Below are positions 26,751-35,670 of a stretch of DNA of 64,000 bases, piece after piece. The first letter of the stretch is position 1, and each line of letters starts with the position of its first letter. The DNA comes from Anoxybacillus ayderensis. GTDB taxonomy: Bacteria; Bacillota; Bacilli; Bacillales; Anoxybacillaceae. The notes under the pieces are model-generated. The model did not search any database and was not told the DNA's origin. It saw only the letters and a program-made list of their open reading frames with translations. Location: NCBI RefSeq assembly GCF_000833605.1, contig NZ_JXTG01000012.1:1-64000 (forward strand), in the 5' to 3' direction. The position numbers and the translations under genes were made by a program.

Positions 26751-26765
26751 TTGATAACGTTTACA
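26751..26765. promoter_or_regulatory. cre-like site upstream of the sensor operon
   Basis: TTGATAACGTTTACA matches the cre consensus WTGNAANCGNWNNCW with one mismatch and lies 31-45 bases before the sugar sensor start. It would put the sensor operon under CcpA as well as the transporter. Confidence 0.5.
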
Positions 26766-26774
26766 ATATTTTTT

Positions 26775-26799
26775 AAAGCGACAGATTTTCTGTCGCTTT
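26775..26799 (-). terminator. Hairpin at the end of the chemoreceptor gene
   Basis: AAAGCGACAG / CTGTCGCTTT is a perfect 10-bp stem with a 5-base loop that includes the stop codon. T residues after the stem are few on the minus strand, so terminator strength is uncertain. Confidence 0.6.
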
Positions 26800-28480
26800 A
26801 CACGGTAAATCGATTGGTCGTTTCTTTCATCTTTTCTGCAATGTCATACAACCGTTGAGCCGTTGCGGCTACTTCTTGGGCTGATGCGGTTAATTCCTCT
26901 GATGAGGCAGTTACTTCTTCTGTCGCTGCTGAGTTTTCTTCAGCCACTGCACTAATTTGTTCAATACGAGCAATCACTTTATCTTTTTCTTTCACGATTT
27001 CATCCATCGCTTGTTCAGTCGAAACAAGTAAAGGTGCGATATGACTAATGGATGTTAAAATATCAGCAAACGAACGGACCGTTTTTTCGACGGCATTTGC
27101 TTGATCTTTAATAAAGTGTTCCACTTCTTCCGATGTATGAATGACGTCTTCCGTATTTTTACTAATGGATGTAATGAGATGAACAATGTCCTCTGTAAAT
27201 GATTTAGACTGTTCAGCTAATTTGCGCACCTCATCAGCAACAACAGCAAACCCTTTTCCAGCCTCCCCAGCGCGTGCCGCTTCAATGGCAGCGTTTAAGG
27301 CTAACAAGTTTGTCTGATCTGAAATTGTTGAAATCATTTCCGTAATCCCACTAATTTTTTGTACAGATGTCGTTAATGTCCGAACATGGTTTGTCACCGT
27401 TTCAAACGCTCGTTTAATTTGTTCGATCGAAGCAATTAATACATCCATTTCTTTTTTACCAATATCTGCCCGTTCAGACGTGCGAACCGCCTCTTGTTTG
27501 ACATTTTCAAGTTCTACATATACACGTTCGACTTTCTCTGTTAAATAAGAAAGCGAATGGGTCATGTCGGCTAAATCGTTCGCTTGCGCGGCCGCTCCTT
27601 GCGATACTTGTTCCATCGTTGCGGCCACTTCTTCAGTAGATGCAGACATTTGTTGTGAAGTAGCTGAGAGTGCGCTTGATTGTTGATCGATGGCATCCGC
27701 TTGCGTCTGAATGTGAATAGCTATATGTCGCAGCGCTTGTTTTGTCTCCGCGAGTGCGCGCGCCATTTCGCCAAATTCGTCTTTGGACTCGAGAAGTTTT
27801 TCAGGTACCTGTTTGCTAAAGTCGCCGCTAGCCATTTGTTCGAGATGTTGTTTGGCGATATGTAACGGTTTCATAATTCGAATAGAAATAAAGAAATGAT
27901 ATGCGATGACTCCAACAATAACAAACAATGCAGAAATAGCAATCACTTTTATAATAACGTTATTAATCTCTTGATTGACGATTTGTTTTGGCATACCGAC
28001 AAAAAACATACCGATGACTTCATTACGGTCGTTTGTAATTGGTAAATAACTCGTTACATACGGTTCCCCAAGTACGTTCGCTTCACCGATGTAACGCTTT
28101 CCACCATGAATGACTTCCCGTACAACTTTCGGATCTGCTTTCGTTCCTATTTGTCTTTCGCCATCTTTCATAATTGTGGTGGTAACACGTTCATCGTTAA
28201 GAAAAATGGTACTGTCTGCCCCAACAACTTCTTTTACATAATCAACGACCTTCTCGTTGTTGTTAATTTCTACTTCTCCTTTGTAAAGTTTGCCGTCTTT
28301 CATTTGCCACTCCCCAGCAAACTTCGCATCAATCAATTGCAAAGCAAGCTGTGCATTTGTCGTTATCACTTTATTTGCGATTAATGATTGAAATTGAACA
28401 TAAATCATACCGTTAATAAGCCCCACTAATAAAAAAACGGTCAGAATATATACAGCTACAATTTTTCCACGCGTCTTCAT
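26798..28480 (-). CDS. Methyl-accepting chemotaxis protein with single Cache domain
   Basis: A 560-residue chemoreceptor. A first membrane helix (about residues 7-28) precedes an outer sensor domain of Cache type: [21 protein letters not shown] and [21 protein letters not shown] second helix near residue 190, a HAMP linker and a long cytoplasmic coiled coil follow. The coil contains the highly conserved tip [20 protein letters not shown], which contacts CheA/CheW. The ligand is unknown; Cache domains often bind organic acids or amino acids. ATG at 28480 follows TGGAGGGGAC. It sits directly upstream of the xylose sensor operon, but a hairpin separates them. Confidence 0.88.
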   Translation of the reverse strand: MKTRGKIVAVYILTVFLLVGLINGMIYVQFQSLIANKVITTNAQLALQLIDAKFAGEWQMKDGKLYKGEVEINNNEKVVDYVKEVVGADSTIFLNDERVTTTIMKDGERQIGTKADPKVVREVIHGGKRYIGEANVLGEPYVTSYLPITNDRNEVIGMFFVGMPKQIVNQEINNVIIKVIAISALFVIVGVIAYHFFISIRIMKPLHIAKQHLEQMASGDFSKQVPEKLLESKDEFGEMARALAETKQALRHIAIHIQTQADAIDQQSSALSATSQQMSASTEEVAATMEQVSQGAAAQANDLADMTHSLSYLTEKVERVYVELENVKQEAVRTSERADIGKKEMDVLIASIEQIKRAFETVTNHVRTLTTSVQKISGITEMISTISDQTNLLALNAAIEAARAGEAGKGFAVVADEVRKLAEQSKSFTEDIVHLITSISKNTEDVIHTSEEVEHFIKDQANAVEKTVRSFADILTSISHIAPLLVSTEQAMDEIVKEKDKVIARIEQISAVAEENSAATEEVTASSEELTASAQEVAATAQRLYDIAEKMKETTNRFTV

Positions 28481-28647
28481 AATTGTCCCCTCCACTTTTG
28501 CGAATCAATGAGCAACACTATTTTATCAAATGTAACAAAATTTATAAATACAAATATTGCCTCATGAAAAAACAGACTTGCATTCCTTTTTGTCATTTGC
28601 CAAAATCAAAATATGTGTAAAACGAAAACATGTGAGGGAGTAAAGCT

Positions 28648-29991
28648 GTGAAATCTCGAAAATTATCGCGCCTATCTACCGTTCAGCTTATCGTCTTATT
28701 TTACTTTGTAGCTGTTTGCATATCGACATTTTTACTATGGCTTCCTATTTTTCATCAGCCTGGGGTAAAGATTAGCTTTGTTGATGCGTTATTTACCGCA
28801 GTCAGCGCCATTAGTGTAACAGGGCTCACCGTCGTATCCACAGCTCATACTTTTAATACGCCTGGTATATTTGTATTAGCTTTTATTCTTCAATTTGGCG
28901 GAATTGGCATTATGGCACTTGGAACATTTATTTGGCTGATGTTCGGGAAAAAAATTGGCTTTCGCGAACGACAACTGATTATGACAGATCAAAACCGTTC
29001 AACATTTGCTGGATTAGTAAAGCTAATGAAAGAAATTTTAACGCTCATTATTACTATTGAAATCATTGGTGCGTTGATTTTAGGTGCATATTTTCTCCGT
29101 TACTTTCCGTCATGGAAAGAAGCGTTTTTCCAAGGCTTCTTTGCATCGGTGAGCGCAACAACGAACGCTGGATTTGATATTACAGGACAGTCGCTTATTC
29201 CATTTGCTGACGATTATTTTGTCCAAACAATACATATGATTTTGCTCGTTTTAGGTGCAATTGGTTTTCCTGTACTTATTGAAGTGAAAGAATTTTTCTT
29301 CCATCGTCAAAAGCAACAATATCGTTTTTCGCTTTTCACAAAATTAACGACCGTCACATTTTTTCTTCTCGTTTTATTTGGGACATGGGCTATTTTATTC
29401 ATCGAATGGAATCGTTTTTTTGCGAATAAAACATGGCATGAGTCGCTTTTTTATGCGTTGTTTCAATCGATTTCTTCTCGCAACGGTGGGCTAGCAACGA
29501 TGGATGTCGCCGACTTTTCTGAACCTACACTACTTGTTTTAAGTGTCCTCATGTTTATCGGTGCCTCCCCAAGCAGTGTAGGGGGAGGGATTCGAACGAC
29601 GACGTTTGCTATTGTGATGTTAACGATTTTCTTTTATGCGAAAGGAAAAAACTCGATTAAAGTGTTTCAACGAGAGATTCACCATGAAGATATATTAAAG
29701 TCGTTTATTGTGTTTGGAACAGCTCTTATTCTTTGCTTTTTAGCTGTTGTGTTTCTTTCTTTTTCAGAGCCTTTTACAATGATCGAAATCGTTTTTGAAG
29801 TATGCTCGGCCTTTGGAACGACCGGTTTATCTATGGGTATTACATCCCAACTAAGCACATTTGGAAAACTAGTGATTACGGCTTTAATGTTTATTGGACG
29901 AATTGGCATTTTATCGTTTTTGTTCCTTATTCGCGGCAACAATCAAAAAGAGACGTACCATTATCCAAAAGAGCGCATTATTATTGGTTAA
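28648..29991 (+). CDS. ktrD: Ktr potassium channel subunit (KtrD-like, TrkH family)
   Basis: A 447-residue membrane protein with four M1-P-M2 repeats. Each filter segment shows its glycine: SVTGLT, TNAGFD, RNGGLA and GTTGLS. A GASPSSVGGGIRTTTF stretch in the third repeat is the gating-loop region. The C-terminus YHYPKERIIIG is like B. subtilis KtrD. It moves potassium, probably coupled to sodium, together with a cytosolic RCK subunit (KtrC) that is not encoded nearby. The start is GTG behind GAGGGAG. No c-di-AMP riboswitch was seen upstream. Confidence 0.86.
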   Translation: MKSRKLSRLSTVQLIVLFYFVAVCISTFLLWLPIFHQPGVKISFVDALFTAVSAISVTGLTVVSTAHTFNTPGIFVLAFILQFGGIGIMALGTFIWLMFGKKIGFRERQLIMTDQNRSTFAGLVKLMKEILTLIITIEIIGALILGAYFLRYFPSWKEAFFQGFFASVSATTNAGFDITGQSLIPFADDYFVQTIHMILLVLGAIGFPVLIEVKEFFFHRQKQQYRFSLFTKLTTVTFFLLVLFGTWAILFIEWNRFFANKTWHESLFYALFQSISSRNGGLATMDVADFSEPTLLVLSVLMFIGASPSSVGGGIRTTTFAIVMLTIFFYAKGKNSIKVFQREIHHEDILKSFIVFGTALILCFLAVVFLSFSEPFTMIEIVFEVCSAFGTTGLSMGITSQLSTFGKLVITALMFIGRIGILSFLFLIRGNNQKETYHYPKERIIIG

Positions 29992-30021
29992 AAGCGAAGG
30001 TATTTATGCTCCTTCGCTTTT
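29990..30021. terminator. Bidirectional terminator between ktrD and the MFS gene
   Basis: AAAAGCGAAGG pairs with CCTTCGCTTTT around a 10-base loop, with A and T runs on the outer sides. It overlaps the stop codons of both convergent genes. Confidence 0.8.
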
Positions 30022-31194
30022 TAACTCTTCTTTTTTACGAAACATCGTGTACATCATTAACAAAAGTGATAAAGATCCAAACAAAACGACCATATTCTCT
30101 AATCCAATTGTATCTAACAAAAATCCCGAAGCTAACAATACAATTTGGAACGTCACGCGATCAAACATATTTTTAAATGAAAAAAATCGACCGTGGTATC
30201 GCTTTGGAACATTTGTTTGAAAAATGGTCGCAATCATTGGAAAAAAACAACCGACGGATATGCCGAACAATCCAAATGAAGCGAGTGAAACCCATGTTAT
30301 ATGAGCAAAATGTAGAGATAGTTGCGCAGAAGCAATGAAACATGTTAATGCGTACATCCATTTTATATACGTTTTTTCATGAGCAGCATATTTAATGAAA
30401 AATGCCCCGAACAAAAATCCGATTCCTTCAATGGTGTATAGCCATCCTTTAATTGACGGGTCATGTTGCAATTCACTAATATTGATGACCATTAAATTAA
30501 ACCCGCCAATAAATAGCTGCGGCACAATCGTTAAAACAACCGCCACATAAACGATAGGGAGTTCACGAATGATTGGAAATATGTCTGTAAATCGCTCTTT
30601 TTCTTTTGTATTGTGTTTTGTTTCACGCCTTTCTTCTTTTATATCAATAAAAAACGTAAGCGAAAATAGTAAAATATATGCAATCATCGCCCCAATATAT
30701 AACGTTTGTAAACTCGTAATCATCAGTAGCGCACCACCGAAGGCAGTACCAGCAATACGTGATAATGCAGAAATGTTCATATGCATTCCATTGACGGTCA
30801 TCAATTGCTTCTCATCCGTTACAGCAAGTGGAATAATGGCTTGCAGCGTTGGAAAATAAAAAGCTGCCGCCATTTGAATCGAGATCATAAAACAAATCAT
30901 AAGAAAAATAGATTCATATTTTAAAGCGAACAACATAAAAAGGACGCTCCCTACACGACCGATTCCAGCGTATAGAAGAATATGTTTTTTGTTATATGTA
31001 TCAATCCATTTCCCTGCTATTGGACTAACAATTACACCAGCAAGCAAACCAGAAAATAAAATAAGCGACTTTACAAAGTCAGAAGGAATATGTTTCTGCA
31101 TAAATTCTAAATTCCCAATGATTCCAAGCCATAAGCCAATTCCCGCAATAAACTCCCCTATGAAAATAAGCATAATATTTTTATTTTTCCACAT
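30004..31194 (-). CDS. MFS transporter (drug/macrolide-efflux-like)
   Basis: A 396-residue membrane protein with about twelve predicted helices. The loop between helices 2 and 3 has GKWIDTYNKKHILLYA, the G-x-x-x-D-R/K MFS pattern. A hydrophilic central loop (EERRETKHNTKEKERF) separates two six-helix halves. The overall form (LLAGVIVSPIAGKW and FGISVGCFFPMIATIFQ) resembles MefA-like efflux pumps. The substrate is unknown. The start ATG has an AAGGGGAA site. The gene is single, convergent with ktrD. Confidence 0.72.
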   Translation of the reverse strand: MWKNKNIMLIFIGEFIAGIGLWLGIIGNLEFMQKHIPSDFVKSLILFSGLLAGVIVSPIAGKWIDTYNKKHILLYAGIGRVGSVLFMLFALKYESIFLMICFMISIQMAAAFYFPTLQAIIPLAVTDEKQLMTVNGMHMNISALSRIAGTAFGGALLMITSLQTLYIGAMIAYILLFSLTFFIDIKEERRETKHNTKEKERFTDIFPIIRELPIVYVAVVLTIVPQLFIGGFNLMVINISELQHDPSIKGWLYTIEGIGFLFGAFFIKYAAHEKTYIKWMYALTCFIASAQLSLHFAHITWVSLASFGLFGISVGCFFPMIATIFQTNVPKRYHGRFFSFKNMFDRVTFQIVLLASGFLLDTIGLENMVVLFGSLSLLLMMYTMFRKKEELKSEGA

Positions 31195-31264
31195 ACGTAT
31201 TCCCCTTCATTTATATCTTACTTCCAATACATGTCTTTCATTTTACAATAAAACGATTAAAAAT

Positions 31265-31299
31265 GCATAAAAAATAAGACTGGCACATCGCCAGTCTTA
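31265..31299 (-). terminator. Terminator of the rhodanese-CoA-disulfide reductase cluster
   Basis: TAAGACTGGC / GCCAGTCTTA is a perfect 10-bp stem with a 5-base loop, followed on the minus strand by six T residues. It overlaps the stop codon of the small rhodanese gene. Confidence 0.87.
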
Positions 31300-31593
31300 C
31301 TCCACTTCTCCTTCCCAACTCATCATGCCACCGACCATGTTTTTTACATGGAAGCCGCGTTCCGCTAGCCATTCGCACGCTAATGCACTTCGGCCACCGG
31401 AATGGCAAACGACGATGTACGTTTTATCCGGATCAAGTTCGTTTAAGCGAGCAAACAGCTGGCCGAGCGGAATATGGCGTGCGTTTGGAATTTTTCCTGC
31501 CGCTACTTCGTGTGCTTCACGAACGTCTAGCACTTCAACATTTGTTTCATGGCGCAATACGTCCGCTTGTGTTGGTAAAATATTCTCAAACAT
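31297..31593 (-). CDS. Single-domain rhodanese (sulfurtransferase)
   Basis: A 98-residue single rhodanese domain. The catalytic cysteine is Cys63 in IVVCHSGGRS, and the LDVREAHEVAAGKIPNARHIPL strand-turn is typical. Such proteins carry persulfide sulfur between low-molecular-weight thiols and acceptors. It starts 12 bases downstream of the CoA-disulfide reductase behind AAGGGGG, so the two are one transcript. That reductase also has a rhodanese domain, so they may share substrate. Confidence 0.87.
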   Translation of the reverse strand: MFENILPTQADVLRHETNVEVLDVREAHEVAAGKIPNARHIPLGQLFARLNELDPDKTYIVVCHSGGRSALACEWLAERGFHVKNMVGGMMSWEGEVE

Positions 31594-31604
31594 GTCAATC
31601 CCCC

Positions 31605-33248
31605 TTATTTTACACTTGAATACAGTTTATAACCGCCGTCTAAATTTTTTGCTTGAAAACCATGTTCTTGTAAAATGCGCGTGGCTAAATATCCACGTAG
31701 ACCGACTTGACATGTGACATAAATCGTTTGATCTTTCGGCAATTCATGAAGACGGTCACGCAAATCATCAAGTGGAATGTTGATGCTTCCTGGAATCATC
31801 CCTCTTGTCTCTAATTCTTTCGGTGTGCGAACGTCAATGAGCACCCCGCCGTTAGCGACAATGTCATCAATTTCATGCCATTGTACCGTTTCAACCATAC
31901 CATCTAGCACGTTTGACGCTACATATCCAGCCATATTGACTGGATCTTTCGCTGATGAAAATGGAGGCGCATAGGCTAACTCTAAATCAGGCAAATCGTA
32001 TACAGTTAATCCACCTTTTATCGCCGTTGCAATGACATCAATGCGCTTGTCGACTCCATCTTGTCCAACCGCTTGTGCTCCATAAATTCGACCTTGACGA
32101 TCGAAAATTAACTTTAATGTCATTTGCGTTGCACCTGGATAATAGCTTGCATGGCTCATTGGATGAACGTGAACGACTTCATAATCAACACCGTGATGTT
32201 TTAGTATTTTTTCGTTCAATCCTGTTGCTGCTACTGTCATATGAAAAATTTTAGCGATCGACGTACCGAGCGTTCCGCTGTACTTTACATCGCGGCCGTT
32301 AATGTAGTCAGCGACTAGTCGACCTTGACGGTTTGCTGGCCAAGCAAGCGGAATGAACGTTTCAAATCCGTGAATAAAGCTTTTTACTTCAATCGCATCA
32401 CCGATTGCAAAAATATTTGGATCAGACGTTTGTAAATGTTCATTTACTTTAATGGCACCACGAAAACCAAGTTCCAATCCTGCTTCTTTCGCTAACTGGC
32501 TTTCCGGCTGAACACCAATGGCTAAAATGATCATATCTGTTTCAATCGTGCGACCACTTTTTAATACGACGCGTCGACCTTCGTCTTCAAACGATTGCAC
32601 ACCGTCTTCTAAAATTAAATCGACACCGTGTTCTTTCATATGTGTGTGCACAATTGCTGCCATCTCGTAATCAATCGGTGCCATCACTTGATTCGCCATT
32701 TCTACAAGCGTCACATGTACCCCGCGCTCTGTCAAGTTTTCAGCCATTTCTACACCAATAAATCCCCCACCGATGACGACGGCACGTTTCGGTTTTTCGT
32801 TATCAACAAACGAACGAATACGATCTGTATCCGGTACATTACGCAACGTAAAAAGCGCTTTTGCCTCATCAATCCCCGGAATTGGCGGTACGATCGGCTT
32901 AGCACCTGGCGACAAAATAAGAACATCATACGGTTGTTCATACTGTTCATTTGTTCGTAAATTTGTTACAGTGACCGTTTTTCGTTCACGGTTAATGCTT
33001 GTGACTTCGCTTAAATTGCGCACATCAATGCGAAATCGTTTGGACATGCCATCAACCGTCTGTACAAGTAGCTTGCTTCGCTCTTGAATCACATCCCCAA
33101 TGTAGTACGGAAGCCCACAGTTTGCAAATGAAATATATTCACCTCGTTCAAACATAATAATTTCATCTTTTTCGCTTAACCGACGCAAACGTGCCGCAGC
33201 AGAAGCCCCTCCAGCTACACCGCCAACAATAACAATTTTTCTCATCAT
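31605..33248 (-). CDS. cdr: CoA-disulfide reductase with C-terminal rhodanese domain (CoADR-RHD)
   Basis: A 547-residue flavoenzyme. FAD binding starts at IVIVGGVAGGASAAARLRRL. The single redox cysteine is Cys44 in SFANCGLPYYIG, as in coenzyme A disulfide reductase. NAD(P)H binding follows at VVIGGGFIGVEMAENL, and a second FAD segment at IFAIGDAIEV. Residues after about 455 form a rhodanese domain with its cysteine in VTCQVGLRGY. Enzymes of this type reduce CoA disulfide and CoA or glutathione persulfides. It lies between two rhodanese genes under a CstR/CsoR-like operator. Either of two adjacent ATGs could be the start. Confidence 0.88.
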   Translation of the reverse strand: MMRKIVIVGGVAGGASAAARLRRLSEKDEIIMFERGEYISFANCGLPYYIGDVIQERSKLLVQTVDGMSKRFRIDVRNLSEVTSINRERKTVTVTNLRTNEQYEQPYDVLILSPGAKPIVPPIPGIDEAKALFTLRNVPDTDRIRSFVDNEKPKRAVVIGGGFIGVEMAENLTERGVHVTLVEMANQVMAPIDYEMAAIVHTHMKEHGVDLILEDGVQSFEDEGRRVVLKSGRTIETDMIILAIGVQPESQLAKEAGLELGFRGAIKVNEHLQTSDPNIFAIGDAIEVKSFIHGFETFIPLAWPANRQGRLVADYINGRDVKYSGTLGTSIAKIFHMTVAATGLNEKILKHHGVDYEVVHVHPMSHASYYPGATQMTLKLIFDRQGRIYGAQAVGQDGVDKRIDVIATAIKGGLTVYDLPDLELAYAPPFSSAKDPVNMAGYVASNVLDGMVETVQWHEIDDIVANGGVLIDVRTPKELETRGMIPGSINIPLDDLRDRLHELPKDQTIYVTCQVGLRGYLATRILQEHGFQAKNLDGGYKLYSSVK

Positions 33249-33317
33249 CTATCCCCTCCATATACAAGTACGTGTAACCGTATTATACCAAACAATCATT
33301 TCATAAAGTTTGAACAG

Positions 33318-33671
33318 TTAGTGACACTTTACCATCTTTAACGCATTTGCATGCTCATGTTCCTTTATATAGTATCCTTGTACAGAAAAATGATAACGTC
33401 TAAGCAATCGAATGGCGACATTTTTCTCTAAATGGCTTTTTGCAATGACGATCACTTGACGGTTTGGAATGGCTTGATAATGACGTTTTAAGTACGCAAC
33501 CGGAATCCGAAGCGCTCCATTCATCTCGTCTTTCTCATTGTAGTCACGCACATCAAGCAACGTCACATGTTCATATGATGATAAAGATGTCAACTCTTTG
33601 ACACCACGAACAGGTACATAACGATAATACAAGGCATATAGTACGAACAAAGCAATGACTGTATAAATCAT
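33318..33671 (-). CDS. Membrane-anchored rhodanese-like protein lacking the catalytic cysteine
   Basis: A 117-residue protein. An N-terminal helix (about residues 2-18, YTVIALFVLYALYYRYV) anchors a cytoplasmic rhodanese fold: VTLLDVRDYNEK, GALRIPVAYL and NRQVIVIAKSHLEKN. At the place of the catalytic CxxGxR loop there is AKSHLEKN, so it has no active cysteine there; the only cysteine is near the C-terminus (VKCH). It may bind rather than transfer persulfide. The start has GGGAGGTAAG. It is the first gene after a strong promoter and probably leads the sulfur cluster, about 70 bases ahead of the CoA-disulfide reductase. Confidence 0.75.
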   Translation of the reverse strand: MIYTVIALFVLYALYYRYVPVRGVKELTSLSSYEHVTLLDVRDYNEKDEMNGALRIPVAYLKRHYQAIPNRQVIVIAKSHLEKNVAIRLLRRYHFSVQGYYIKEHEHANALKMVKCH

Positions 33672-33692
33672 ATTGTCTTACCTCCCTTACAC

Positions 33693-33721
33693 ATCATACC
33701 CTAATAGGTATATAAAATCAA
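33693..33721 (-). promoter_or_regulatory. Sigma-A promoter with CsoR/CstR-like palindrome for the sulfur cluster
   Basis: The minus strand has TTGATT (-35), exactly 17 bases, and TATGAT (-10). The spacer and -10 contain ATACCTATTAGGGTAT (33696-33711), an imperfect palindrome of the ATACC...GGTAT type used by CsoR-family repressors, of which CstR senses persulfides. The genes behind it are all rhodanese or CoA-persulfide enzymes, which fits CstR-like control. Confidence 0.55.
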
Positions 33722-33751
33722 TAAAAAAGAGCTGATTTTATTCAGCCCTTT
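33722..33751 (-). terminator. Terminator of xpaC-yaaN
   Basis: AGAGCTGA and TCAGCCCT pair with one mismatch around the yaaN stop codon, followed on the minus strand by six T residues. It isolates the sulfur cluster promoter. Confidence 0.75.
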
Positions 33752-34889
33752 TTAACGTAAGTAGTCGTTGTTTTAATTGTTCTTCCATTTCGATCAGCTC
33801 TTGCTCTACTCGCTGACGCTTCATGCGACCTTCTTGTTGAATTTTTAACGTTTCTTCCAATGTTTCTAACAAATTTTCTTGCGTCTTCTTTAACGTTTCG
33901 ATGCTGACAAGCCCTTCTTCATTTTCTTTTGCCGCTTCAATTGTATTTATTTTTAACATCTCTGAGTTGCGCAACAACAGCTCATTCGTCGTTTTTGTTA
34001 CCGCTTTTTGCGCTTCTACCGCTTTCTTCTGTCGAAGGAGCGTTAGTGCGATGACAAGTTGATTTTTCCAAAGCGGAATGGCTGTCAAAATGGACGATTG
34101 AATGCGCTCGACTAACGTTTGATTGACATGTTGAATGAGCCGAATTTGTGGTGCCGTTTGAATCGTAATTTGCCGACTTAATTTTAAATCATGAATGCGT
34201 TTTTCAAGTCGGTCAGCAAATTGAATCATATCATTTACTTCTTGCACATCCATTTGATTTTGTGACTGTAACGCTTTTTTCTCTAGCTCTGGAATCGTTT
34301 TTGTTCGCAGTTGTTCGAGCTTCAACTCAGCTGCAGCGATGTAAATGTTTAAGGCATCAAAGTATTCTTTATTTTTTTCATACAATGTTTCTAACATCAT
34401 GATGTCACGAAATAACATTTGGCGATGTTTTTCAAGTTGATCAGCAATCCGATCAATGTCGACACCTAATTTTTGATATTTAGATAAAATATGTTGCACA
34501 GACTGTGTGACAGATTGAAACATGCGCGCGAAAAAGCTTTTTTTGTTCATTGCAAAATCTTCAACGTTTACTTCTTTCATTTTTGTCATTAGCTCTTGAA
34601 TCACTTCTCCAACAGGTCCGGCATCTTTTTTCTGCACATGGTTTAAAATCGAATGTGAAAAGCGTGACAACTCCGCTTGTGCTGCTACTCCATATTGTAA
34701 AATAGCTTGATGATTGCGCGGATCAATTTGTTCTGCAAGTGCGAACGCTTTTTGGCGATGTTCTTCTTTTAATTGGTCAATGAAACGCGAAGATGATGGC
34801 TTGTCCCTTACTTCTGTCACTTCGCCAAATGGATTGGCAAGCAACGAATCGATCGAACTTGTCCAAAGCATTTCATCGTTTTTGCTCAT
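33738..34889 (-). CDS. yaaN: TelA-family protein (YaaN-like, toxic anion resistance)
   Basis: A 383-residue, highly helical cytoplasmic protein close to B. subtilis YaaN (386). It has long heptad stretches and the TelA hallmarks QLEKHRQMLFRDIMMLETLYEKN and KLEQLRTKTIPELEKKALQS. TelA relatives are linked to tellurite or other toxic anion resistance and to cell-envelope antibiotic tolerance, but the molecular role is unknown. It overlaps the end of xpaC by 17 bases and has its own AGGAGAA site, the same gene pair as B. subtilis xpaC-yaaN. Confidence 0.87.
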   Translation of the reverse strand: MSKNDEMLWTSSIDSLLANPFGEVTEVRDKPSSSRFIDQLKEEHRQKAFALAEQIDPRNHQAILQYGVAAQAELSRFSHSILNHVQKKDAGPVGEVIQELMTKMKEVNVEDFAMNKKSFFARMFQSVTQSVQHILSKYQKLGVDIDRIADQLEKHRQMLFRDIMMLETLYEKNKEYFDALNIYIAAAELKLEQLRTKTIPELEKKALQSQNQMDVQEVNDMIQFADRLEKRIHDLKLSRQITIQTAPQIRLIQHVNQTLVERIQSSILTAIPLWKNQLVIALTLLRQKKAVEAQKAVTKTTNELLLRNSEMLKINTIEAAKENEEGLVSIETLKKTQENLLETLEETLKIQQEGRMKRQRVEQELIEMEEQLKQRLLTLKRAE

Positions 34890-35532
34890 GCTTTTTCTCC
34901 TCCGTTATTGTTACTGTATGTTTTATTGGTAAAGAAATGGGATCCTCTGATGCAATCGTATGTTTCACAAGTTTTACTTCCGTCTTTAAATCAAACAAAT
35001 CTTCTTCAAGCATGTCCAACAGTTCGTTTTCTGCTTTCGTTAGCGCAAGACTAAGCGCTTCCTCTGCTTCATGAATCGCCTGACGAATCTCCTCACTTTT
35101 TACTGGTTGTTTCGTTAAATAAATGTATTTATCAATAATTGTAACAATAGAGTCTAACGTTGTGTTAAAAAACGGTTGTGCGACAGCAAGACGATCCGGT
35201 TGTTTTTCGACAATTTCAATTATTTTTTGACAGATGGAGTACAAACGGGAAAGTTTAGAAAACATCGCAACTGAACGAATTCTCCACAAACTTTGTCCTA
35301 TTTTCCGAACCTTTTTTTTCGCATCTTTCAATCGCTCGTCCTTAAAATCGTATAATTGATCTTTCTTTTCTTTTTTCTTCATATAAAGTGAATACATCAC
35401 CCCTATGCTTATACCAATCAAAAATGAAATAAAAAACGGCAAACGAAATGCAAGCAACGAAATGAGGGCACTAAATAATCCAACGTTCCATGACACAAAC
35501 CATCGCCATATCGTTCGAATGAATCGTTTCAT
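34873..35532 (-). CDS. xpaC: XpaC-family membrane protein
   Basis: A 219-residue protein similar in size and order to B. subtilis XpaC (named from hydrolysis of an indolyl phosphate). Two close membrane helices at the N-terminus (WNVGLFSALISLLAF and FFISFLIGISIGVMY) are followed by a charged cytoplasmic helical region (KKKEKKDQLYDFKDERL onward). The enzymatic function implied by the name is doubtful; it is more likely a membrane partner of TelA/YaaN, since the two always travel together. The start follows TTGGAGGAAAACG. Confidence 0.85.
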   Translation of the reverse strand: MKRFIRTIWRWFVSWNVGLFSALISLLAFRLPFFISFLIGISIGVMYSLYMKKKEKKDQLYDFKDERLKDAKKKVRKIGQSLWRIRSVAMFSKLSRLYSICQKIIEIVEKQPDRLAVAQPFFNTTLDSIVTIIDKYIYLTKQPVKSEEIRQAIHEAEEALSLALTKAENELLDMLEEDLFDLKTEVKLVKHTIASEDPISLPIKHTVTITEEKKHEQKR

Positions 35533-35637
35533 CGTTTTCCTCCAATCGTCTATGATCCTTTATTTTACTATGATTTTTTACTAAATGGAAACGCTGACTG
35601 TATTACGTACGAGCGAAAAAATATGTTTCAATTGTTC

Positions 35638-35667
35638 ATAAAAAAAGACGCAACGTATCGCTGCATC
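35638..35667 (-). terminator. Terminator of the TcaA-like gene
   Basis: On the minus strand GATGCAGCG pairs with CGTTGCGTC using two G-U pairs and a 3-base loop, followed by seven T residues, just after the stop codon. Confidence 0.72.
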
Positions 35668-35670
35668 CTT

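Noticed and set aside
28500-28647. c-di-AMP (ydaO-type) riboswitch before ktrD
   Set aside because: The leader is too short and lacks the conserved elements; in B. subtilis this riboswitch is at ktrAB, not ktrD.
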